A DNA stretch of 64,000 bases from Isoetes taiwanensis (lineage: Eukaryota > Streptophyta > Lycopodiopsida > Isoetales > Isoetaceae). Where the stretch lies: the NCBI GenBank assembly GCA_021234155.1, contig JAJEKV010000488.1:1-64000 (forward strand). The letters are read 5' to 3'. Shown piece after piece: positions 1 to 11,441 of the stretch. The notes under the pieces are model-generated. The model worked only from the letters and a program-made list of their open reading frames with translations, was not told the DNA's origin and searched no databases. Position 1 is the stretch's first letter; the number at the start of each line of letters is the position of its first letter. Position numbers and translations under genes: made by a program.

Positions 1-3000
1 CAAGTGGTGTTTTGGTAGGTGGTGGATTAATCGGTGAAGAATAGAATAGAATAGAATAGTTTTTTAACGTCCCGCGAAGACCAATAGGTCATGGGACCCA
101 TACAATGGGCTAGTACAATCATTACTACTAGGATTAAAACCCTGCCTCGAAAGGTTTTCAAGGAAAACCTTGCAAAGAATGATGATACTAGACAAGCTTA
201 GATAATGACTATTGAGGGCTCAGTATTAACTGGTGGAGGGCTACTTGGTAGTGGAGATTGTGGAGTAGTATTGGACATGAATCTATATAGCAGAGCTATC
301 TGCTCTAATTTCTGTTGGCAATCCTAATGAGATATAGATATGCTAATACTATCCAATTAGCAATCTCTTTCGCTATAGTCAGCGCCTGATGATAGTGACT
401 GCCAAGAATATTGCAGTGGTTATCCATTGGCACAGGTTTCTGGATTTGAATTGTGCTCTAGTACCACTCTCAAATAACCTTAGTTCTAAAGCAACAGACA
501 AAAGAAATAGTAAATAAATCTAGTTTCAATCTTTAGGAGATGCTCATCCACCCAACCAAAATCAATCAATCAAGAATTCTTAACAAGAAAATTCATAATC
601 ACGGTTTCTAAAGTAAGACTAGGCGATGACATAAGCAAGCCAAAGGCTCTGAACTAAAGAACTGAATGCTTAAGGCTTCCCACAAATGGAAGAGGTTTTG
701 GCTCTGTATAAGAATTAATAAATGCATATTTTTTTGGATTAATATTTTGAGTAGCAAAATATCTACATAGAGGGCAGATATGATTGATTAGGTTGAAATA
801 GGCTAAGATTGGGTTGATTGGCCCTTTCGAAGTCAAGAATAGTTGCACTGATCATTTTGGGGATGATCAGTTATGGTCAAAATTCATGGATCAACTGTAA
901 GGGACGAGACCCCGTTATCAGCCATACAATTAATAATTTATTTCAAGACTAAGGTTTGAAATGTATTCCACATAAAAATCCATATAGGTTATTTCCTTAT
1001 ACATAACATTTTTCATTTAAAACCTTGTTGAACTTCAGCCCTTTGCCGCACCGACATAAAGCCATAATAACAAGGTTCTATGGTTTGCATACATGCATCT
1101 CAAAGCCACGAATTTCAACCATAGAAATAAAAAGAAAGTCACAAAAAGAAAAGAATCTGCAAGAATATAGGATAAGAGACAAATCAGTTTTGGCTTCGTA
1201 CTGATAAGAGAGGTAAACTGGTGGATCTTTGAAGGAAAACACCGTGCTCAAAGAATAGCAAGTTGTTGATCCATAAGAAATAATAGTGTGAGCAAAAAAA
1301 AAAGCGTCCATCATCATGAACTGTAAAAGGTGCAACTGCAATCCACGTAAAGAGCTCTAACAAAAATACAATAGGCCGGATCTGTGCCATTGGAGGATCT
1401 GCGCCATTGGAGAACCCTAAGAAGACGTCAGGAAAAAAATTAAGCACACTATATATTTTTTCATAAAAATGGTTTGGCTATTTTTCAAAATCTTATAGCT
1501 TTATGATATATATTAGCTAAAGTTATTATTATCATTACATTTATATGTATTTGGACTTGGCAAAACTTTTGAATTAAGTATTCCTTTAAGCTTTCACTTG
1601 ACTATTTTTTATTTACTAGAAAAAGCAAAAAATGTAAATTCTATAGTCTTAACAATTACAAATAAATAATCAACAATCAAGGAACATACGATAATATTAA
1701 AAAACTTTTAACAGAAGCCCACAACATAGTTTATAACATCCATAGTCTGAACTACATTCAATGCAACTCCTTCTAGATATGGTGATCAAATTACACTTAT
1801 CTCTAACTCTTGAAGGAAGTTATGCAAGGGGCATCTAGATGGATATTAACCATCTCTTAAAACTCATTTCTTTAAATGCATATGTGGTATATGTAATAGA
1901 AATTCATAGTTTGAAAAACTACTACCACTGATGATGGTAGGTGGCGATCTGTAAAAATCTTTAATAAGAATTCATATTTGTTTGGCTATTAATGATCTAA
2001 TATACAAATATTGTATTATAAAGAAAGGCTAATCCCTTTTTCTTTGAGTTTGGCTAATCCTAAAAAAATAATAGTGTACTTGTTTTAACTATAGCTATTT
2101 TTTATTTTTTATTTTTAACGAAATCTCTCTTCATAAATTTGCCACAAAAATTGCCTAGAGCCCCTAAAAAATTGCCATTTGACTAATAATAGCCGCTAAT
2201 TTTTCCCAAGGAAGACATTATGCTAAATTGACATACTATGGTGCTACGACAGACTATACATGGCTACAATGTGGCAACGTTTTGTCCAAAAAATTGGACA
2301 AAAAATCAGGCCCGAACCAATAGCAGGATGTCTATATTAAAGTGTGGAGTTCAATGCAACGAAATAATGGTGATGTATAAATCAATTACGATTTATCATT
2401 TAAAAGTGCGAACACAATTCAGGACAGAAGACAAAAAGGCATTTTATAGCTTTTTAGCTGGGAAAGGGGAAAAAAGCAAAAGTAAAGTGTATGACACAAC
2501 TTTATAAGTAGGCAACACTAGCTTCACCTCGTTGCTACCCTAGCATAGCAGTAAAGGGCAAGAGACAACAACAAGCACACAGAATTCATTTAAGAGCGGC
2601 TTGGATTTGTAATTAAATAATTGGCCAAAATGGTTCGCCACTAGACTTAAGATCGAAATCTTTACCTTCATCTTCCAGCCTACTGAGAGATTCTTCTTCT
2701 CATGTCTAATAGCATCTTCAAGCATTTCATTGTCTTTTAGTTTGTACCACCTCCCAAACAGTGAAGTGTCAAATGCAATGCTAGATGGAATCCAACAGAA
2801 CTTACAATCTTTGTGCTTTGAGCAACCGCAGTAACAATCATGCACTCAAATATGAAGTATATGCTTATGTTGATAGATTTTATTTTTTGTACTCCCCAAA
2901 TTTTGCTCTTTACATTCTATTTGTCAAGTAAGTACTCCATCTTCTTTCTTTCATCGTATACCTTATTTTCAATCTTGGGTATGTGCATTACTTCATATTC

Positions 3001-3044
3001 GAAAGTATTGCTATCACCAACAAATACAAGCGCAATGGACTCCA
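1..3044. other. AT-rich intergenic DNA, no gene recognised
   Basis: I see no coding region I can support here. Short ORFs of 64-101 codons exist on both strands, for example the Cys-rich-looking one on the minus strand at 2540-2845, but they lack recognisable domains and have low-complexity composition. A short AGAAT repeat lies near position 44-59. The stretch probably consists of old transposon debris; that is inference. Confidence 0.5.
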
Positions 3045-3901
3045 TATATTCTAGGAAAAACTACCAAAATGCCCCTATGAGTTTATGTAATTACCAAAAT
3101 GCCCTTATGAGTTTTAAAATTACCAAAATGCCGCTGACGCAAATAAATGTACAAATAAATTACCAATTTGCCCCTACACGCCAAACTTAATTATCAAAAT
3201 ACCCTACACACCAAACATAATTACCAAAATGGCATTATATACTAATTTTGATCAATCTACACTAAATTTAATTACCAAAATCCCCTACACGGTCTTTTTG
3301 TGACACTTACAAGGAGCCGGTGTTTCTTGTGGTTTTAGCGCACGATGATGCTATTGGAGGCATGTTACCACCAGCCATACGCAGACCTCTTGGACGTCCA
3401 AAACCTAAATGCACGTGTACATGAGAAGAAGATGTCGAGAAGAGAAATATCTTTACGGAAGATGTAATGGAAGAGACACAATGCATGCAGTTGTAGGGCT
3501 CCAATTCAGTGATAATTCTCTTTATTGAATTTAAACTTCTATTCTTGAGGTATTTAGTATAGATTGAGTAGGATACGTATATAAGGGCATTTTGGTAATG
3601 AAGTTTAGTATGTAGGGGGTATTTTGATAATTACGTTTGGTGTGTCGGGCATTTTGGTAATTAGTTTGGTCTAGATTGATCAAAATTGATATGTAATGGC
3701 ATTTTGATAATTAAGTTTGGTGTGTAGTGGTATTTTAATAATTAAGTTTCGTGTGTAGGGGCAGATTGGTAATTTGTTTGTATGTGTATTTTATACAATA
3801 TTTATTTAAGCCAAGGCATTTTCGTAATTTTGAAACTCATAAAGACACTTTAATAATTACATAAACTCATAGGGTATTTTGGTAGTTTTCCCTATATTCT
3901 A
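3045..3901. mobile_element. Non-autonomous Mutator-like element (MULE) with 9-bp target duplication
   Basis: A foldback element occupies 3054-3892 (839 bp). Its ends read GGAAAAACTACCAAAATG on the left and, on the opposite strand, GGGAAAACTACCAAAAT on the right. The inverted repeats are about 240-310 bp each and are built from degenerate units containing 'aattaccaaaatgccc'. The 9-bp direct repeat TATATTCTA flanks it exactly (3045-3053 and 3893-3901). Long terminal inverted repeats with a 9-bp duplication are the hallmark of plant MULEs. The unique centre (about 3293-3580) holds a 65-codon minus-strand ORF (3307-3504) that may be captured host sequence or chance. There is no transposase, so the element depends on one elsewhere. 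Confidence 0.88.
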
Positions 3902-4643
3902 CATGTTTTTTATCAAGTAAGTACCTTTGTTGATTTACGAAAAAACAAGAAATGGAGCCTTGAATTTCAATTCATTTAGGTCGAAACGCAAAGTAACACG
4001 ATCCTCACACCCTTGGCGACCTGTGTTTCAAGAGGCGACCCTTTTCGATTCAACATCTTGTTTTTTCTTACGATGAGATGAGATATTCCAATTACTCAAA
4101 TTGGAATTAACAGTCACAAGTCAGCTTCAACCTCTTAAAAAACTGCCCATGGAATCTTCGCAGAAGTGTTGATTTTTATACAGCCGCTGTCATTTCAGAA
4201 TATAACATTGAATTTTTATACAACCGTCATTTTTCAGAATACGACTTCATTGTCAGAGATACGAAATGTGATACCATATAGACGTTGGACTCAACAAATA
4301 AGCCCAGGTCTAATTCGCTAGCAATCTCCTTTAGAACATGGCATTCAAGAAATCCTCAACTGAACCAACTAAACTCATGTTGGAAATTAGGTGGAAAGCC
4401 TTTTTCAGGTATTCAATATTAGATATATACAATCAGAATCGTTACACCAAGTAGAATAAAGCAATTCACACTTTCAGTGAAGGCTTGAAACTACTTGTTG
4501 CAACCAATAATTCTTTTACTTCTTACAGCGCGTCTGGTCCATCACTATTGTCATATGCTCAATCCTTTTCCATTAAACATTTCAAGCACTATGCCAAGGC
4601 AAGAAATTAAAGGAACTAATAACCTGTAAAAGCAATGAGGTCT
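3902..4643. other. Intergenic, nothing recognised
   Basis: AT-rich sequence downstream (3') of the minus-strand gene that ends at 4644. It would hold that gene's 3' UTR. No ORF or repeat of note was seen. Confidence 0.5.
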
Positions 4644-5576
4644 TCAAGCGGCAATCCAAGGAAACTGAGCCTGTCCAGAAAGTTGGATTTCATGTTGCAA
4701 GGTCAAATCTGCATCGTTAGGATTAACACCACTATATATTTGATGATTACTCAACCTTACATGAGGGCCACTGCTACATTTACCCATACACTTGCAATTT
4801 GACACTGCAACCTCAGGGCAGTTAGCAATTCCTGCTTGAAAAGCTGCTACAACTTGCTGACCACCATTTTTCCTACACTTACCCCCCATGCAAATTTCTA
4901 TCTTTCCAGTGTTTTGATGATTCTGAGACAAGGGCTTCAAAACAGGGTTACTAAAACCTGCAAAATTTAATCGACACGGTAACGGCGCGGTATGTCCCTG
5001 CTCAACCATGGCCATTGCTTGCAATAAAAGTGAGGAGTTGTCAGTCAATGTTGTGGTAATACCTTGTATGCTAAGAGAGGATAAAGTTTCTGCCACTGGA
5101 TAAGCAACTGTATCAACAATAGGAACGGTATTATTACCTTCATCATCCTGCTCAACCGAAACTAAACTTTCAATTGATCTAATATGCGCAAAGTTTAGAC
5201 CCTTTTCGCAATCACTCCCACTAGAAGACTCTGAAGAGCTACTCGAATCACAAACTTTATCCTTCACCTTCTTCCCCCTTTTCTTACCTTTCATATCCTC
5301 CTTCAACATTTTCATCTCCTTCTTTTTTGCTTTCAATTCTTCTTTCTGAGATTTTATCTTAAGCCTAAGATCATCCAAATCCTTAGAAAATATTGTACCT
5401 TCTTCTGAGATTGCTGCAAATGCTGGAAACTGAGATCGGTGCCGATTTGCCCTTTTGAAACCTGCCCATTTAGGAGTTGCATAGAATTGAAGGTGACTAG
5501 TGTCAAGGAAAGAGGAAGAAATGGACTTAACTGGGTCATGGAAAACACCGGAGTTGAGCAAAGCGGAGCCCTCCAT
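4644..5576 (-). CDS. DGAT3-like: DGAT3-like protein with thioredoxin-like [2Fe-2S] ferredoxin domain
   Basis: Uninterrupted 310-codon ORF. Residues 1-55 are rich in Ser, Thr and basic residues and could be a plastid transit peptide. Residues 66-105 are a highly charged Lys/Glu helix (likely coiled coil), followed by a Ser/Asp-rich linker (110-125). The C-terminal domain (about 225-290) carries CMGGKC (229-234) and CKCMGKC (261-267), the four-Cys arrangement that binds a [2Fe-2S] cluster in thioredoxin-like ferredoxins. This combination matches plant soluble diacylglycerol acyltransferase 3 (Arabidopsis DGAT3), which makes triacylglycerol from diacylglycerol and acyl-CoA and has been shown to carry a [2Fe-2S] centre. 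The start at 5576 is the first Met of the frame after the promoter elements. I am sure of the ferredoxin fold signature. The acyltransferase role is inferred from family resemblance, and a plain ferredoxin-like protein is the alternative. Confidence 0.85.
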   Translation of the reverse strand: MEGSALLNSGVFHDPVKSISSSFLDTSHLQFYATPKWAGFKRANRHRSQFPAFAAISEEGTIFSKDLDDLRLKIKSQKEELKAKKKEMKMLKEDMKGKKRGKKVKDKVCDSSSSSESSSGSDCEKGLNFAHIRSIESLVSVEQDDEGNNTVPIVDTVAYPVAETLSSLSIQGITTTLTDNSSLLLQAMAMVEQGHTAPLPCRLNFAGFSNPVLKPLSQNHQNTGKIEICMGGKCRKNGGQQVVAAFQAGIANCPEVAVSNCKCMGKCSSGPHVRLSNHQIYSGVNPNDADLTLQHEIQLSGQAQFPWIAA

Positions 5577-5740
5577 CGCGGATCAAGCGTGTGTTCCAAC
5601 AGGGGCGGCTTTAGGGCAAAAGGATATGTGCACGTGGGCTGCTGTTTTCCTGACACGTAGATTGACACGTAGGACATCGCGGGCAAATGCCTTTGGTGTG
5701 GAAGGCACGCGCTTTTGTTTGCCACGTGGGAATTATTGAC
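5577..5740 (-). promoter_or_regulatory. Upstream region with two G-boxes and ACGT motifs
   Basis: Two perfect palindromic G-boxes, CACGTG, lie at 5631-5636 and 5723-5728, about 55 and 147 bp upstream of the DGAT3-like start. Two ACACGTAG motifs sit between them (around 5653-5672). In plants such ACGT-core clusters bind bZIP and bHLH factors and often confer abscisic-acid or light response. The sequence motifs are certain. The regulatory meaning is inference, and no clear TATA box was seen. Confidence 0.55.
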
Positions 5741-7290
5741 TAAGCCCAGATTCCAGTGGAAGGTCATCAGCTTGCATTTTGTTCAACATGTTCCAAGCTA
5801 ACTTCCAACTAATAGATTCCACTGCTCTTCTGGCATCTCCCAAAGACAACACTGCATTGTCCAGATGGCAGATTATCCAGCAAAGCAACTTCCACGCGAT
5901 CTTGCTCGGGAGAAAAATTTCAGATTTCTAAGCCACATTGGAAATTTTCCGCAATGGAATGCTAAAACTAGTGGCAGGTGTTGTCGTGGAGCTCTCAGGC
6001 TCATCCAGCTCAAAGCTTCTAGGCTAGTGGAATCTGGGCCTAAAAACCGATGGTTATCAATTAAAAGCTCTACATTTGCACCCAGGCATTGTTCAATCAC
6101 CACATTTGTTCAAATAAGATATATATTATTTTAACATCCATAGAGAACATTAATGGACACTATCATTAGTATTGTGATTTTTTTGGTCAATGATCCATGC
6201 TTGGGGGCTTCATTGCATTACCATAGTCTAAACATATTGACTCGAAGAACTGGAGCTGTCGCTGATCGTTGCGCACTATAGCAATGGACTGTACCTACAT
6301 AGTACGATGTTACATGGCAATTTCACATGCTTATTTTGCTCATCAATCAAACCCAATCACTATTCGAGGCATATCTCTATCTTGTCTATGTACCTTCCCC
6401 GACCCAACAATTATCAATTCTAGAAACAAGAATGAAGATTCACTACCTTGGATCAGTAAAAACCATCACAGTTTGCCCCCACTTGAGTATATTAATATTC
6501 TTAAACAACAAGGGTTCTTTGGATAGAATATCAATTAATTTGAAAGGTTCTAACGAAAAGGCATCTCACACCTATTATCTTATCACTCACTCTTGTGACA
6601 AAACATTTTTTTTTATGGTGAAGAATATACTATCTTAAATTAAGTTGTTGATGGACTTCATAAAAAGCAATCTACAAAACACTTAATTGATGTCAACTTA
6701 AAATATTAAGAGAGGGAGAAGAATATTTTGTTCCACACTAACAAGACAACATGTGCCTTTACTAGACTTCTTTTCTAGATCTTGGTAGACATTCACAATG
6801 TGGTGCAAATGGCTACTAAGAATACATCTATATATTGAGTACAGTACAGTACAAAAGCAAAATGAACCTTCTACCCTTCACGTTATATATCAATTAGATC
6901 AGATGTGTATGAGGATAGAGATTTTTTAAGTAGATTGCATAGGGTATGGAGAATGGTCTTTTGAAGAATGATGTACATAGCTACTAATGACTTTGTGAAG
7001 AAGCAAACGAGAGGAACAAGTGTACCTTGCATGAGGGGAGAATGTTCTTGTCTCTTGACGGACTTAAAGGGTTGCTTTAGCGTAGGGAGATGCTTACTGT
7101 TGCTTGGCTTGCTATTGAAAGGATAATGTGTATGGTGGCCCGCATTGGATAAGCATAATTGTAATGGCCACATCATGGCACTTGCAAATGGACATGTGTT
7201 AAACAGCTCAAGAGATTTGACCACACAGTTTTGCTGTAGCAAAGAAGTTGCTGAGGAGGTTACACGAAAGATGCATGGCATGGGCACTTA
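5741..7290. other. Intergenic, nothing recognised
   Basis: Several short overlapping ORFs (5865-6134, 6269-6638, 6883-7287 region) have no motif I know. The stretch around 6420-6530 reads like noncoding or old retroelement sequence. No repeat with clear ends was found. Confidence 0.45.
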
Positions 7291-7295
7291 AGGCC

Positions 7296-7302
7296 TATAT
7301 AT
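7296..7302 (+). promoter_or_regulatory. TATA box for the first 69-residue gene
   Basis: TATATAT about 133 bp upstream of the ATG at 7435. The position suits a transcript start near 7330 and a 5' UTR of about 100 nt. It is assigned by motif and spacing only. Confidence 0.4.
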
Positions 7303-7434
7303 TGGTCCTTTGCATTGCCCAACACTTATATCATATTGAGTTCTCCAAGAAGAAGAGATATAGAATTTTGTGTTGATCCTTTGGACTAAAATTTGAAGCT
7401 TTGGGTATCAAATTTCCAGGCAAAGAATTTGGTA

Positions 7435-7644
7435 ATGGAGCTTAGTGGTTGGCAACATCTTGGATTGATGGTTTTGGTTCAAGTTCTAGTATTTCTTGTA
7501 ACAGTGGCTTCTGTTGATTCATTGCCTGTTCATCCTATTATTGGACGTTTGCTCCGACGCCCTATTGCCCCTTTGAAACGATCAATTACTCGTGTTCTTT
7601 CAAGATCGGGCATTGAGCCCATCTTCAGTTCAAGCCACCAATAG
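7435..7644 (+). CDS. Small membrane or secreted protein, tandem copy 1 (unknown family)
   Basis: 69 codons from the ATG at 7435. An in-frame ATG 42 nt upstream exists, but 7435 is preferred because it gives exactly the length of the second copy at 8273. Residues 8-24 are hydrophobic (signal peptide or membrane anchor), followed by DSLPVHP and a basic tail ending in LKRSITRVLSRSGIEPIFSS. About 60% of residues are shared with the copy 0.8 kb downstream, and conservation is highest in the C-terminal half (the RPIAPLKRS, TRVLSRSG and PIFSS blocks). That pattern is what purifying selection on a small functional tail would give. I do not recognise the family. A secreted peptide precursor or a small membrane subunit are both possible. 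Confidence 0.7.
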   Translation: MELSGWQHLGLMVLVQVLVFLVTVASVDSLPVHPIIGRLLRRPIAPLKRSITRVLSRSGIEPIFSSSHQ

Positions 7645-8272
7645 GTCTTCGTACACATAATTCATTTGAATCATTTTTTCATAGATATAAACTGATGCAT
7701 TGTAAGCAAGACAAAACTTTCAAGATTACAATGTTCAAGCTCTTTGGCAAATGAGACCAAATAGTATTCTAATGAAGTTTTGTATTTCTCCAAGAGGTGG
7801 TTGTGCACAACTAGCACATATTCTGATTTTATTGCCTTGATGAATTAAATATGTCGACATTGACATTGACATTCACTAATATTATTAAATACATTTTGTG
7901 ATTGTGAAGGCTCACGCTTTATTCTTTTTAGCAAGTAATAATAGTTGGAAGATGTCAATACTCAATTCCAGTTGTAAAAATGGGCCTCTAAAACGAAGCC
8001 AAAGCAAAGGAATGAAGGGGACTCTTTTCTTGAGAGTTGTGTTATTTTTCTTGAGTAACTGTCATTGTTGATGAGGTGGGACTATGTTGATATGCTCTCT
8101 ACCATCAAGGCACTAAAGACATAAAAACGAAAGGGCGAGAGGGCTGCCAAAATTGGCCACATACTGAGATAGATATTGAGATGGAAGGTGTCCAGAAGGT
8201 GAAGTTTGTGTGATCAAATGAAATAAGAAGACCGGGTGATATAAAAAATTAAAGGAGGAATTTGAAGTAGAC
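7645..8272. other. Spacer between the tandem small genes
   Basis: No ORF of note. The spacer should contain the 3' UTR of the first small gene and the promoter of the second. A TATAAAAAA string at 8240-8248 lies only 25-33 bp before the second ATG, which is close for a TATA box, so its role is doubtful. Confidence 0.4.
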
Positions 8273-8482
8273 ATGGAGTGGAGTATAAGCTTGCAGCAAC
8301 TGGGGATGATGCTTGGGCTTCAAATTCTTTTGTATTTGGTGACAGCAGCAGTTGTGGATTCTTTGCCCCTTCATCCGCTCATTGCACGATTTATCAGAAC
8401 CCCTGTTGCTCCTCTCAAACGCTCCTTAACCCGCGTTCTTTCCAGATCTGGTGTTCAGCCCATTTTCAGCTCTCGCGAATAA
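8273..8482 (+). CDS. Small membrane or secreted protein, tandem copy 2 (unknown family)
   Basis: 69 codons, identical in length to the upstream copy. It has the same layout: a hydrophobic stretch at residues 9-27 (LGMMLGLQILLYLVTAAVV), then DSLPLHP, then a basic tail with TPVAPLKRSLTRVLSRSG and a PIFSS end. Many differences between the copies are conservative (I/L, V/I, S/T), which argues that both are translated and constrained. The two genes share orientation and spacing typical of a tandem duplication. No known motif was found; it is not a CLE, CEP, IDA or PIP peptide by its C-terminal signature. Function unknown. Confidence 0.72.
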   Translation: MEWSISLQQLGMMLGLQILLYLVTAAVVDSLPLHPLIARFIRTPVAPLKRSLTRVLSRSGVQPIFSSRE

Positions 8483-8780
8483 CTTCCACCATTTCTTTCT
8501 CTCAAGGTTTGAAATTATGAATTGTATTGCAGCGTTGCATCTGCTAGTTCCTATGAACAGCATCATTGTCTCTGTCATTTAGCGCTAAAGCAATCAAATT
8601 CAGTTTTTACTGAGTTTCTTGTAACCCAAGATTGGGATTTTGAATGACAATAACTGTTTATTTATTGCCATTTTGCTTCCTGACTAATGTTCCAGCGTTG
8701 TTTCTTCCCCATGCTCTGAAGGATGACAGCACAGATGCAGGTAGATGAGCCTTCAAAAGACCTATGTGGTAACTTTCTTT

Positions 8781-10004
8781 TTAGCTCACATAGAATTGAT
8801 TTCCCCTACACATCTGCCATGCTTCGAACCAACTTGCAGTTGGAAGTAACTTTATCTCTTTTGGTTCTCCTAACAAGCCAGCAGCAACAAAGATGTTAGA
8901 TAAAAGTATACAGGGTGAAGAGACCACGCATCCTTTGATGAATTCATTCTCAATCAATGTCACCATGAGTTCGGCGGCATCAAGTGAAGCTCCAGGTTTT
9001 ATGAACATGTTGCACATATAAACTTCTGCCCCTTAAGCCATCCTGTGCAGCCTGAAAGGTCTATCGTATATTTCTAAGATTTTTAACTCTATGCACAATC
9101 CCATGCTTCCATGTAATCATCAGGTCAGCATAATTATATCAAGGGAGGAAACAGCAAAGAGTGACTTCATTCAACAAGATACCTTTTGTGTGTGTGTTTT
9201 CTCAAATACTTTCTTACCATGGCCCCATTGCGCGTATGCTTCAATCATTGCAGTCTGCGAAATGAGATCCCCTTCTGGAACCTGTCAAATATTTCAAGTG
9301 CATACCGACATATCGCTAACTTCCAACATTTAGATTACATATTGATCAACGCTGTTCCAACAATATCTGATTCTACTTTGTAGGCAAAAAGACAACTATC
9401 AACCCACTGCCTTATACAAAGCAGTATTCCTTGCATCATGAAGGCAGATGTACTCCATGTTATTTGGGCTTCATGCCACCTCCAAAAACAATCTAGGACA
9501 TGCTGAACTTTCCCTTTTTCATCGTAAGCTATCAGTCCATGAAAGTATATTCCGGCCTTTCTCACTGACATCTGATGAAAGAACCTAATGGCTTTTTTCA
9601 AATCGTTCATGCTCTATGCCAAGAAACTATATCATTATCAGGCATTTAGGCTGCCTTTAGCTGCCTCTGATGAACATAATCTGAAATCATCAAGTTATTC
9701 TTGATGGGCATTTGTTCACATATTCCAGCAGTTTTTTCAATCTGACCATGCTGAACATGCCAAGAACGAAAATTTCTTTTGGGCATACTTTGCTGAAAAA
9801 GCTGCGACAGCCAAATTCAGATTGCTTTGTTGGGAAAAGGCACAAAGCATGGTAGTCCAGAATACTCAGACGTTCATTCAGGATATTGAAGTGCCTCTTT
9901 AAGTTGTTCTTGGCGAGCATAGCCAGCAATGCTGGCATTCCTTGAGTCTCACTCACCATCTCACTCATGCAGATGTTCCAAGAAATTACATCCTTCTCAG
10001 GCAT
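8781..10004 (-). pseudogene. Decayed pentatricopeptide-repeat (PPR) gene
   Basis: Fragments in different minus-strand frames keep PPR features. The upstream part reads MPEKDVISWN (about 9975-10004). A middle part (9335-9610) contains 'DLKKAIRFFHQM' and 'GTALINM'. The downstream part (8781-9017) keeps 'GASLDAAELM' and 'LLSNIFVAAGLLGE', which resembles the start of an E domain. No single frame spans them and several stops and shifts intervene, so this is a relic of an RNA-binding organellar editing or processing factor. It is the same class as the better preserved gene at 34.5-36.6 kb. Confidence 0.6.
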
Positions 10005-11192
10005 TTTCCTAAAAAAAATAGAAGGGCTTCCATTAAGTTGTGTCTGCTTTTATAAACATATCCAAAAAACAAGTGTATACTATGGCATTTAGTAAACAGT
10101 TCTGCCTGTTTTAGCTGTCCAAAGCAGCATACGGAGCAAACATGTTATTCTTAAAAAACATGGTCTTTGCATTTTGCTCCACATTAGTATTCTAAAAACT
10201 TCTCAAGAACAAATTTCTCATAAGAGCCCATTTTCGGCAATGTATTCATGCATAAGTTAGTGGATAGTTACTGGATACCTTCCGAAGCCAATCCGCGGAA
10301 ATCAGTATCAAGTTTGCGCAATGCTTTTCTGCCGTCCATAAAACTCAAACTCGACCTTGTTCTTAACAGCTTCTCAGCCACTATATGGCACTATCGCCGT
10401 TGCATCAAGGCTCTGAATGGTTTACTCTACCCTACCTTATTCTTTGGCCGGAGCTACAAATCTATTTCATTTTGGACTTCACAAACAACCATGTCATTCC
10501 CTTCTAGCAAACCACCCATTCTTCAGTGTTACTATTAAATACAGAAGAATATGTGATGCACGAAGGAAGCCAATAATTTGGGAACTAGATGCTGTAACTT
10601 CGAACATACCTAAAAAAAAAAAAAAAAAAAAACAAACAAACAAACAAACAACAAAGTTGAGCTTGCGTGATGCGTTTTCTACACATGGGGCCTTCCAAAG
10701 TTCCGGTAGAGAAAACTGATTCGAGACCCAATTCCGACCGTCAAAATTGTGCAGTTGAAACGTGTCAAGCATTCAATCTGACTCATCGACTCTGATCCTG
10801 TCAATTTAGGCCGTCGGATCAGCATTAAAGATGCAACCAACAAATTTTGTCAAGATTTTTTACTCCCAAGCTTGGTTTGGGATCCCCAAACCCCTTACCA
10901 CCTACATACTTCCTATGTGATTCTTATAGTTAATATAAAAAGCAATTGGTTAGAAAAAAAATAGTATTTTTAGCGGGTTATAAGGGTTTCGGGAATTTTT
11001 GATAGCCAGTCCAAGCGTTGGAAGGCCATTGGTCTAGAATAATCGCTGCACCTCCAATGTAAACCATTTTTTGTGTTGGCGTGCTTCCCTCACTTTGCAA
11101 AGCTGGACACTTACACAACTATATAGGAGAAAGAAGCTGGTGCCTTTAAGTTGGTTTTTATGCTGAAAAATATGTAGACGACTTAGTGCATC
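10005..11192. other. Intergenic with an A-tract and a CAAA microsatellite
   Basis: An uninterrupted A-run near 10613-10630 leads into four to five CAAA units (to about 10652). This could be the tail of a plus-strand retroposed copy, but I found no matching target duplication. The short ORFs at 10248-10719 have no recognisable domain. Confidence 0.4.
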
Positions 11193-11441
11193 TCAAAATT
11201 GAATTAAAAGGTGGTGAGGACAATTAGGGCATGCATCTCCCACCCTAGCAGCTGACACAATTCCAGTAGCAGGAACACCCATAACAGCAGTAAGGAAATC
11301 TATAGCCACATCCAAAAGTGTCTTGTGCTCTATCTCTATCTCGGCGACCCCTATGATGCGCAAATTAAGTATCAGGCACTGCGGCATCTTGGGATGGTGG
11401 ATCCATTGTGCACAGAGGCAATGTCTAGATGTCAGCCTCAA
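11193..11441 (-). pseudogene. Possible LINE ORF1-like fragment
   Basis: The frame contains LNLRIIGVAEIEIEHKTLLD followed by a short helix-rich stretch ending in SAARVG. This resembles the RNA-binding region of L1-type ORF1 proteins, which often read 'I-x-G-x-P/A-E ... A-x-R-V-G'. It is short and isolated and starts and ends abruptly. A chance resemblance is possible. Confidence 0.3.

Noticed and set aside
1078-1447. Two overlapping minus-strand ORFs
   Set aside because: Overlap in different frames, Phe/Ser-rich, no domain or splice evidence.
10613-10652. Poly(A) plus CAAA tract as the tail of a retroposed copy
   Set aside because: No target duplication or recognisable source sequence upstream; kept only as a microsatellite.
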